A stretch of DNA of 64,000 nucleotides from SAR92 clade bacterium (GTDB lineage: Bacteria; Pseudomonadota; Gammaproteobacteria; Pseudomonadales; Porticoccaceae), in contig JACNKP010000033.1 in assembly GCA_014381985.1 (NCBI GenBank), positions 1 to 64,000 on the forward strand, written 5' to 3'. How positions within the stretch are numbered: position 1 is the stretch's first letter; each line of letters opens with the position of its first letter. Shown here in pieces: positions 57,127 to 64,000 of this stretch. Position numbers and translations under genes: made by a program. The notes beneath the pieces were generated by a model. It saw only the letters and a list, made by a program, of their open reading frames with translations. It ran no database searches and was not told where the DNA came from.

Positions 57127-57693
57127 TTACGCCTTAGGTAAAGTCACACCAGTTTGGCCCTGATATTTACCACCTCTATCCGCATAGGATGTGGCGCAAA
57201 CTTCATCGGATTCAAAAAACAACATTTGGGCAACACCTTCATTCGCATAAATCTTTGCCGGAAGGTTAGTGGTGTTAGAAAACTCGAGTGTCACATGCCC
57301 TTCCCATTCTGGTTCAAGCGGTGTCACATTGACAATAATGCCACATCGAGCATAGGTCGATTTACCCAAGCAGATAGTCAAGACCGAACGTGGAATCCTG
57401 AAATATTCAATCGTTCTTGCTAGAGCAAAAGAGTTAGGTGGAATGATGCAATAATCTCCACTGATATTAACAAAGGAGTCATCATCAAAATTCTTTGGGT
57501 CCACGGTTTTTGAGTGGACATTGGTGAATATTTTAAACTCATTGGCGCAACGAACATCGTATCCATAGCTAGAAACACCGTAAGAGATAACTCTCTCCTC
57601 TCCATTATAGCGAACCTGCTCTGCTTCATAGGGCTCGATCATTTTATGCTGCTCGGCCATACGACGTATCCAATTGTCTGATTTAATGCTCAT
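57127..57693 (-). CDS. dcd: dCTP deaminase
   Basis: 188 residues, full length. It has [66 protein letters not shown] and a final [13 protein letters not shown]. The active Glu is in [10 protein letters not shown]. It makes dUTP for dTTP synthesis. It converges with DUF3014 and lies downstream of apbC on the same strand. Confidence 0.98.
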   Translation of the reverse strand: MSIKSDNWIRRMAEQHKMIEPYEAEQVRYNGEERVISYGVSSYGYDVRCANEFKIFTNVHSKTVDPKNFDDDSFVNISGDYCIIPPNSFALARTIEYFRIPRSVLTICLGKSTYARCGIIVNVTPLEPEWEGHVTLEFSNTTNLPAKIYANEGVAQMLFFESDEVCATSYADRGGKYQGQTGVTLPKA

Positions 57694-57820
57694 GAATTAA
57701 CTTCTCTTAGTTAGATTATTGCGCGCAAAATACTCGATAAAAGTCGACTTAAAAACGCCAACGGTATGATACGCATTTATAGCTTTTCAGCAAGACCCAC
57801 CGCCGTCGGATTAGTCTCTG

Positions 57821-58624
57821 TTATTCGAACTCTATGTCGGGACCACTATCGGCATGTGCTGATTCTAGGGCTGTCATCACAGATCGAGCAATTTCTCGAT
57901 ATTGTTGTGCAATAGGTTGATCTGGAAAAGCCGCCGCCAAAGGCAGCCCTTTATCGCCCTGCTGCCTAATCGTAAGGTCTAAAGGAAGACTACCCAGCAG
58001 CGCAGTACCGTAATCAGCTGCAACTCTCTGACCCCCACCGTCGCCAAAAATATGCTCGGCATGACCGCATTCAGTACAAACATGGACTGCCATATTCTCT
58101 ACAATGCCTAACACCGGTATTTTCACTTTGAGAAACATCTCAATACCTTTTTGGGCATCAAGCAACGCAATATCCTGAGGAGTCGTGACAATAACGGCCC
58201 CTGCTACCTGAGCCTTTTGCGACAACGTAAGCTGAATGTCACCCGTACCAGGAGGCATATCCACCACCAGTATATCGAGCTCACCCCACTGGGTTTGCTG
58301 TAATAATTGTTGCAGTGCGCCAGCTGCCATAGGACCACGCCATGCCATCGGCGTCTTATCTGTCACCAAATAGGCCATAGACATAGTAGCAACACCATGA
58401 GCCTCAATAGGCTTAAGATATTTTTCATCTACGGCTTCAGGGCGAGTATTTTCTTCGACACCAAGCATCATACCAACACTTGGACCATAGATATCTGCAT
58501 CTAGAAGCCCCACTCGATAGCCTTCCTGATGCAATGCCAGCGCCAAGTTTACCGCCGTTGTTGACTTACCTACTCCGCCTTTACCTGATGCAACTGCAAT
58601 AATATTTTTCACCTGAGTTAACAC
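57821..58624 (-). CDS. apbC: Fe-S cluster carrier ApbC/Mrp, short form
   Basis: 267 residues from a GTG start. The deviant Walker A ASGKGGVGKSTTAVNLA, the ADIYGPS and GPMAAGALQQLL motifs, and the cluster-binding CxxC (VCTECGHAEHIF) are present. Most ApbC/Mrp proteins have about 100 more residues at the N-terminus (MIP18/DUF59 domain); a stop codon lies 24 bases upstream of this start in frame, so that domain is truly missing. It delivers Fe-S clusters to apo-proteins. Divergent from metG, as usual. Confidence 0.93.
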   Translation of the reverse strand: MLTQVKNIIAVASGKGGVGKSTTAVNLALALHQEGYRVGLLDADIYGPSVGMMLGVEENTRPEAVDEKYLKPIEAHGVATMSMAYLVTDKTPMAWRGPMAAGALQQLLQQTQWGELDILVVDMPPGTGDIQLTLSQKAQVAGAVIVTTPQDIALLDAQKGIEMFLKVKIPVLGIVENMAVHVCTECGHAEHIFGDGGGQRVAADYGTALLGSLPLDLTIRQQGDKGLPLAAAFPDQPIAQQYREIARSVMTALESAHADSGPDIEFE

Positions 58625-58759
58625 TAAATCACCCCAACCTATACTCTATTTAATTACTACGACAACTTAGCTCCGCTATTTCGCTCAATAGCCCATGAAA
58701 AGTTACTATAAAATCGCTATACTCGCATCTCTTCCAAGCTGCCGAAAAAGATTTCTAAC

Positions 58760-60781
58760 ATGCCGTCAAAACGTCAAATTCTGGTTACCAACGCCTTGCC
58801 TTATGCTAATGCCGCTTTGCATCTGGGCCATATCTTAGAGTACACCCAAACCGATGTCTGGGTGCGCTTTCAAAAGATGCGCGGCCACGAATGTTACTAC
58901 GTTTCCGCAGATGATGCTCACGGCACTGCAATTATGTTAAAAGCGGACGAGAAAGGTATTAGCGCCGAAGAACATATTGCAAACATGCGTGCTATTCATG
59001 AAGCAGATTTTAAAGATTTTTTGATTGGTGTTGATAACTATCACTCCACACACTCTGATGAAAACCGCGAATTTTCTGAGCTAATTTACAATCTACTGAA
59101 GGCAAATGGGCATATCGCGCAGCGGTCCATTACTCAAGCATTTGATCCAGAGAAGAATCTTTTTCTCGCAGATCGCTACGTCAAAGGCGCCTGCCCCAAA
59201 TGTAAAGCTGATGATCAATATGGCGATAACTGTGAAGCCTGCGGTGCCACCTACTCGCCGGTCGATCTTATTAATCCCATATCCGTCATTTCAGGTGCCA
59301 CGCCTGTTGAAAAAGAGTCAGAGCATTATTTTTTCAAATTACCTGAATTTACAGCATTCTTAAAAGACTGGGTCGGCAGCGGTACCGTGCAAAAAGAAGT
59401 CGCTAACAAGCTAAGTGAATGGCTAGACAGCGGTTTACAAGAATGGGACATCAGCCGCGACGCACCCTATTTTGGCTTTGAAATTCCTGACGCTCCCGGC
59501 AAGTACTTTTATGTCTGGCTAGATGCGCCCATCGGTTACATGGCGAGTTTCAAAAACCTTTGTGATCGAGATGGGTTAGATTTTGATCATTTTTGGAAAA
59601 AAGACAGTCCAACCGAGCTATATCATTTTATCGGCAAAGACATCGTTAATTTCCATGCCCTATTTTGGCCCGCGATGCTGAAAAGCGCTGAATATCGTAC
59701 ACCGACCAAAATTTGCGTGCATGGTTTTGTTACGGTCAATGGTAAAAAGATGTCTAAGTCTCGGGGCACCTTTATCAATGCACGTTGCTATCTAGATCAT
59801 CTACATCCTGAGTATCTTAGGTACTACTACGCCTCTAAATTATCTGGCACGATCGAAGATATTGATCTCAATTTGGAAGACTTTATACAAAAAGTAAACA
59901 GTGATTTAGTCGGCAAGGTTGTCAATATCGCCAGCCGCTGTGCCAAGTTTATTGCCAACGGTAACGATGGGGTACTGTCATCGGCTATTGATAATCCTGA
60001 ACTATGGGCACAGGTCAGTGGCGCTGCCGGTACAATTGCTAACCACTATGAAAATCGAGATTACGGTAAGGCTATTCGAGAAATTATGGCGCAAGCGGAT
60101 GCGGCGAATGAATATATCGCCCTCAAAGAGCCATGGAAACTCAACAAAGATGAATCACAGCAACAAAGTGTTCAGGACATTTGCTCGCTGGGTATTAACC
60201 TATTCCGCGTATTGCTCACCTATCTAAAACCAGTACTTCCTGCTATGGCTGAAGCGGGCGAGTCATTCCTAAATGACACCTTAACGTGGGACAGCGTGAA
60301 GCATCCCTTAGTCGAACATAAGATTAATCAGTTTAAGCCACTTATGCAGCGAATCGAAAAAGAGAGGGTCGATGCCATGGTTGAAGCCAGCAAACAGGAT
60401 CTTGCTAAGGAAATCCCGAAACCCATCAGTGGTGCCTTAGTAGATGAACCCCTAGCCGATGAAATTAGCTTTGATGACTTCATTAAGGTTGACCTGCGTG
60501 TCGCTCGAATTGTGAGTGCGAGTCATGTCGAAGGAGCAGATAAGCTACTGCAACTTAATCTAGATATTGGTGGTGAAATGCGTCAGGTATTTTCAGGAAT
60601 TAAATCATCCTACGACCCAGCAGACCTAGAAGGCAGACTTACCGTAATGGTGGCTAACTTAGCGCCACGAAAAATGCGTTTTGGCATGTCCCAAGGGATG
60701 GTTTTGGCAGCAGCAGACAAGCAGGGTATTTATCTATTAGAACCTGATAGCGGCGCTCAACCAGGTCAAAGAATCACCTAA
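58760..60781 (+). CDS. metG: Methionyl-tRNA synthetase
   Basis: 673 residues, class I. HIGH motif as [13 protein letters not shown], zinc-binding cysteines in [18 protein letters not shown], the KMSKS motif in [11 protein letters not shown] and a C-terminal tRNA-binding domain (Trbp111 type, [24 protein letters not shown]). It charges initiator and elongator tRNA-Met. Divergent from apbC. Confidence 0.98.
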   Translation: MPSKRQILVTNALPYANAALHLGHILEYTQTDVWVRFQKMRGHECYYVSADDAHGTAIMLKADEKGISAEEHIANMRAIHEADFKDFLIGVDNYHSTHSDENREFSELIYNLLKANGHIAQRSITQAFDPEKNLFLADRYVKGACPKCKADDQYGDNCEACGATYSPVDLINPISVISGATPVEKESEHYFFKLPEFTAFLKDWVGSGTVQKEVANKLSEWLDSGLQEWDISRDAPYFGFEIPDAPGKYFYVWLDAPIGYMASFKNLCDRDGLDFDHFWKKDSPTELYHFIGKDIVNFHALFWPAMLKSAEYRTPTKICVHGFVTVNGKKMSKSRGTFINARCYLDHLHPEYLRYYYASKLSGTIEDIDLNLEDFIQKVNSDLVGKVVNIASRCAKFIANGNDGVLSSAIDNPELWAQVSGAAGTIANHYENRDYGKAIREIMAQADAANEYIALKEPWKLNKDESQQQSVQDICSLGINLFRVLLTYLKPVLPAMAEAGESFLNDTLTWDSVKHPLVEHKINQFKPLMQRIEKERVDAMVEASKQDLAKEIPKPISGALVDEPLADEISFDDFIKVDLRVARIVSASHVEGADKLLQLNLDIGGEMRQVFSGIKSSYDPADLEGRLTVMVANLAPRKMRFGMSQGMVLAAADKQGIYLLEPDSGAQPGQRIT

Positions 60782-60939
60782 TGATGACGCCGATGGTGGA
60801 TTACTCATATTTATTTGGCCACCAAATTATGGGGTTTTCATGATAGTAAAAAAGCTACCTATAGGTGTGTTTTAGTTGTTGAATAGCACCGCCAGATTGC
60901 ACCATACTAGTTATCCGCCACATCTATTATACTGAGCAC

Positions 60940-61515
60940 ATGCAAGAATTCGCCATCATCCTGGTCAGCTCTATTCTGATCAACAATTATGTACTCGTTC
61001 AGTTCCTTGGGCTCTGTCCTTTCATGGGCGTGTCAAAAAAGCTTGAGTCAGCCATTGGTATGTCAGCGGCTACAACCTTTGTATTAACTCTCACCGCCAT
61101 GGCTAGTTATATCGTCAATGAGCTCGTATTAATGCCCCTAGGGCTTATTTACCTTCGCACTATTGCGTTTATTTTAGTCATCGCCGCAGTGGTTCAATTT
61201 ACCAAGATGTTTATCGAAAAAACCAGCCCACTTCTGTATCGAGTATTGGGCGTATTCTTGCCCCTAATAACCACCAATTGTGCGGTACTGGGCGTGGCAC
61301 TACAAAATGCCAGCAAAGACCTCAACTTTATGCAATCGTCGCTATATGGCTTTGGTGCAGGTGCCGGTTTTTCACTGGTATTAATCTTATTTTCGGCAAT
61401 GCGCGAACGTTTGGCCGCTGCTGACATCCCCCAACCGTTTGAAGGGGCCGCCATCGCCATGATTACCGCCGGTCTAATGTCATTGGCATTCATGGGATTT
61501 AGTGGGTTAGTGTGA
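60940..61515 (+). CDS. rsxA: Electron transport complex subunit RsxA (RnfA)
   Basis: 191 residues with six transmembrane helices. Conserved segments are [19 protein letters not shown], where the Cys holds the membrane [2Fe-2S] cluster in RnfA, and [18 protein letters not shown], with a second Cys. It starts the rsxABC operon and its TGA is followed directly by the rsxB ATG. The complex moves electrons from NADH to ferredoxin or reduces SoxR. Confidence 0.97.
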   Translation: MQEFAIILVSSILINNYVLVQFLGLCPFMGVSKKLESAIGMSAATTFVLTLTAMASYIVNELVLMPLGLIYLRTIAFILVIAAVVQFTKMFIEKTSPLLYRVLGVFLPLITTNCAVLGVALQNASKDLNFMQSSLYGFGAGAGFSLVLILFSAMRERLAAADIPQPFEGAAIAMITAGLMSLAFMGFSGLV

Positions 61516-62127
61516 ATGATTGATAGCATAGCGCAACAACCAATGCTTGCCGCCCTCATAGCCCTAGTGAGCCTAGGGATGGTTTTTGGAGCTCTGCTGG
61601 GGTTCGCCGCTGAAAAGTTCAAAGTACAGGGCGACCCGATTGTTGAGCAAATTGATAATCTGCTACCACAAACCCAATGTGGTCAATGTGGATTTCCCGG
61701 CTGCCGTCCCTACGCTCAATCTATTGCCGATGGCGATGCGATTAACAAGTGTCCTCCGGGAGGCCAAAACACCATTAACTCTATTGCTAACCTGCTTGAT
61801 GTGCCAGCCCCAGCATTAGACGAAGAACACGGTGAAGAGGAAGAAATTAAAACCATCGCCTACATTCGTGAAGACGAATGTATCGGTTGTACCAAATGTA
61901 TACAGGCCTGCCCAGTAGATGCAATATTGGGTGCCGCCAAACTCATGCACACAGTTATTGTCTCCGAATGCACTGGTTGCGACCTCTGCGTTGAACCCTG
62001 CCCGGTGGACTGTATCGATATGCTGCCAGTTGTCCAAGGTATCGTGCAATGGCACTGGCCGAATCCTCCCACCACTATTGACCTTATAGCGACCAGCAAA
62101 ATGTCATCTCAAGAGGATGCCGCATGA
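61516..62127 (+). CDS. rsxB: Electron transport complex subunit RsxB (RnfB)
   Basis: 203 residues. One N-terminal helix, a four-Cys domain ([19 protein letters not shown] and later KCPPGG) and two [4Fe-4S] ferredoxin motifs ([34 protein letters not shown]). Four bases overlap the rsxC start. Carries electrons in the complex. Confidence 0.97.
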   Translation: MIDSIAQQPMLAALIALVSLGMVFGALLGFAAEKFKVQGDPIVEQIDNLLPQTQCGQCGFPGCRPYAQSIADGDAINKCPPGGQNTINSIANLLDVPAPALDEEHGEEEEIKTIAYIREDECIGCTKCIQACPVDAILGAAKLMHTVIVSECTGCDLCVEPCPVDCIDMLPVVQGIVQWHWPNPPTTIDLIATSKMSSQEDAA

Positions 62128-63851
62128 GTCGCACCTGGGAGACTCCCGGCGGCGTTCACCCGCCAGAAAATAAATCACAGTCAATGACTCAGAGTATTGG
62201 GCACTTACCCATCCCGGGTACTCTAGTGATTCCACTGCATCAACATATAGGCTCTCCATCAAAAATCGATGTCACCATTGGGCAGGCTGTACTTAAAGGT
62301 CAGACATTAACAAGGGCAACCCTTTCAAATAATTTACCAGTACATGCATCGACCTCAGGGACTGTGATTGCTATCGATGATCAGCCAGTCGCACATCCTT
62401 CAGGCTTAACCGCCCCCTGCGTCACCATAGCTAGCGATGGTAGAGACCAATGGATCGAGCATGTCGGTGTTACAGATTTCCGACGATGTGGCCCCCTAGA
62501 TTTATTACAGATAATTACCGATGCCGGCATTGCCGGGATGGGCGGAGCAGGTTTTCCATCCGCCATCAAACTAAGTCCTAGTAAAGACAAAGCCATCGAC
62601 ACCCTCATTATTAATGCGACAGAATGTGAGCCCTATATCACCGCCGATGATGCCGCTATGCGCGAAAAAGCCCAAGATCTGATTCAAGGGATAGAGGTCG
62701 TCTGCCACATTTTGAACGACCCAAAGAGAGTTGTGATTGGCATCGAAGATAACAAACCTCAGGCTATCAAAGCACTGCGACCATATATCCAAGAGAGTTC
62801 TATTGAAATAGTACCCTTTCCGACTAAGTACCCCTCTGGGGGCGAAAAACAATTAATTTATATACTTACCGGCCGTGAGGTTCCTAGTGGTGGCTTGCCT
62901 ATCGATCTAGGTATGGTTTGTTTAAATATCGGAACGCTTATAGCGATCAAACGAGCTGTCATTGATGGCGAACCACTCATTTCACGAATCACCACCGTCA
63001 CTGGCGGAGCCTGCGGAGTTAACCGTAATTATGAGGTTCTTATTGGCACGCCAATAAGCCATCTTCTGACGCACAATGAGTTTGATGAAAAAAACTGCAG
63101 TCGCCTAATTATGGGCGGCCCCATGATGGGCTTTAGCTTAACATCTACCGATGTTCCCGTGGTTAAAACAACCAGCTGTATACTGGCGCCCGGTCATTCT
63201 GAAATTCCAGCTGATACGCCTGCTCAAGCCTGTATACGTTGTGGACTGTGCGCTGAAGCCTGTCCGGTTTCGCTCTTACCCCAGCAACTGTTCTGGTATG
63301 CACAGGCTAAAGACCAAGAGCGTTTAGAAGCACATAATCTGTTCGACTGTATAGAATGTGGTGCCTGCTCTTATGTGTGTCCGAGCAATATTCCTCTGGT
63401 TCAGCACTACAGAAGTAGTAAAGGCGAAATTCGCAAAGCCAATATCGATAAAATTGACGCCGACAACGCCAGACAACGTTTTGAATTTCGCAAATTGCGT
63501 CTAGAGCAAGCTGATGAGCAACGGCAAGCTAAACGTGAAGCACGACGATTGGTAACCGAACAAGCGAGAGCGACTAGTAATACATCACAACCCGGATCCT
63601 CTGCAGCCGATATTATCGCCGCCGCGCAACAGCGAGTCATAACCAAACAAGCATCTCCTGAGCAGCAAAAAGCCAAGTTCGAACGCGCTCTATTGGCGGC
63701 ACAGTCTAGACTGCAAGAGGCCGAAAAACGATTGATAGAAGCCACCACAAATGGCAGCAAACAACAGCAAACTATATGCAGTGCAAGTGTCGAAAGCGCG
63801 CGACAAAAAGTTGATCAGACACAATATCGGCTGAGGGAGCTAACTGACTAA
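62124..63851 (+). CDS. rsxC: Electron transport complex subunit RsxC (RnfC)
   Basis: 575 residues. It contains the NADH/FMN-binding region ([39 protein letters not shown]), the SLBB-type domain and two [4Fe-4S] motifs ([32 protein letters not shown]). The Ala/Gln/Arg/Glu-rich helical C-terminus is about 130 residues, shorter than in E. coli. Its TAA overlaps the rsxD ATG. Confidence 0.97.
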   Translation: MSRTWETPGGVHPPENKSQSMTQSIGHLPIPGTLVIPLHQHIGSPSKIDVTIGQAVLKGQTLTRATLSNNLPVHASTSGTVIAIDDQPVAHPSGLTAPCVTIASDGRDQWIEHVGVTDFRRCGPLDLLQIITDAGIAGMGGAGFPSAIKLSPSKDKAIDTLIINATECEPYITADDAAMREKAQDLIQGIEVVCHILNDPKRVVIGIEDNKPQAIKALRPYIQESSIEIVPFPTKYPSGGEKQLIYILTGREVPSGGLPIDLGMVCLNIGTLIAIKRAVIDGEPLISRITTVTGGACGVNRNYEVLIGTPISHLLTHNEFDEKNCSRLIMGGPMMGFSLTSTDVPVVKTTSCILAPGHSEIPADTPAQACIRCGLCAEACPVSLLPQQLFWYAQAKDQERLEAHNLFDCIECGACSYVCPSNIPLVQHYRSSKGEIRKANIDKIDADNARQRFEFRKLRLEQADEQRQAKREARRLVTEQARATSNTSQPGSSAADIIAAAQQRVITKQASPEQQKAKFERALLAAQSRLQEAEKRLIEATTNGSKQQQTICSASVESARQKVDQTQYRLRELTD

Positions 63852-64000
63852 TGGCATTTAAACAAATAAGCTCACCTCACGGGCACAACCCTCAAAGCAC
63901 GAGTTGGATTATGCAACTCGTACTGCTTTCTACCTTGCCTGGATTTCTGGCGCTGAGTTATCAATTCGGCTGGGGCACCTTCATTAATTTAATCATCGCA
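63851..64000 (+). CDS. rsxD: Electron transport complex subunit RsxD (RnfD), 5' part only
   Basis: 50 codons are inside the window. [20 protein letters not shown] and the following hydrophobic helix are the usual start of RsxD/RnfD. It is coupled to rsxC by a one-base stop-start overlap and runs off the right edge. Confidence 0.93.
   Translation, partial: MAFKQISSPHGHNPQSTSWIMQLVLLSTLPGFLALSYQFGWGTFINLIIA

Overview
The window looks like a chromosomal segment of a free-living, probably marine gammaproteobacterium close to the Cellvibrionales (SAR92, Halieaceae or Spongiibacteraceae-like). This rests on pseudomonad-type gene orders (purM-purN-DUF3108-DUF3014 beside hda; iscRSUA-hscBA-fdx-iscX; pilW-ispG-hisS-yfgM-bamB-der; rsxABCD after metG), the moderate base composition, and marine accessory families (formylglycine sulfatase, DUF3604, HupE/UreJ_2). 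The assignment is by recognition only. No rRNA, tRNA or CRISPR array was recognised.

Accessory part, 1-13.8 kb: a sulfatase running off the left edge; a secreted DUF305-LVIVD fusion; a GDCCVxC-family cysteine-rich miniprotein with a possible 17-codon coupled leader; a pentapeptide-repeat protein; an HxlR regulator divergent from a quinone-oxidoreductase-like enzyme and followed by an SDR; small hypothetical and membrane proteins; a DUF1295 protein; a secreted endonuclease/exonuclease/phosphatase-fold protein; then a scarred stretch ending at the 3' end of guaA. The scar holds an IS3-like left-end remnant, an orphan coding fragment, an XRE regulator, a LysR regulator and a serine-recombinase tail with an in-frame stop. 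A 17-bp near-copy of the guaA 3' end at 10484 and the original at 13815 flank it as direct repeats, which suggests a decayed guaA-targeted integration.

Core part, 13.8-36 kb: guaBA (purine synthesis), xseA (DNA repair), a methionine gamma-lyase with a divergent Lrp regulator, the der/bamB/yfgM/hisS/ispG/pilW/rlmN/ndk group (translation, outer-membrane assembly, isoprenoids, pili), and the full isc iron-sulfur operon with a clear IscR type-1 site. An alpha/beta hydrolase gene sits inside the isc operon between fdx and iscX. RodZ, often found between pilW and ispG, is missing.

Mixed part, 36-50 kb: suhB; an overlapping set on the minus strand (small membrane protein, DUF3604, PpiC-type isomerase, HupE/UreJ_2), which may act as one envelope system of unknown function; an APC permease; an aldehyde dehydrogenase; a TlpA-like lipoprotein; the yfgD-type arsC, wrbA, DUF2069 group; and sppA.

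Right part, 48.6-64 kb: a membrane histidine kinase followed by a REC-DUF3369-HD-GYP response regulator (c-di-GMP signalling), hda and DUF2066, purMN with two DUF genes, dcd, a short ApbC/Mrp without its usual N-terminal domain, metG, and rsxABCD (electron transfer to SoxR or Rnf-type complex), with rsxD cut by the window edge.
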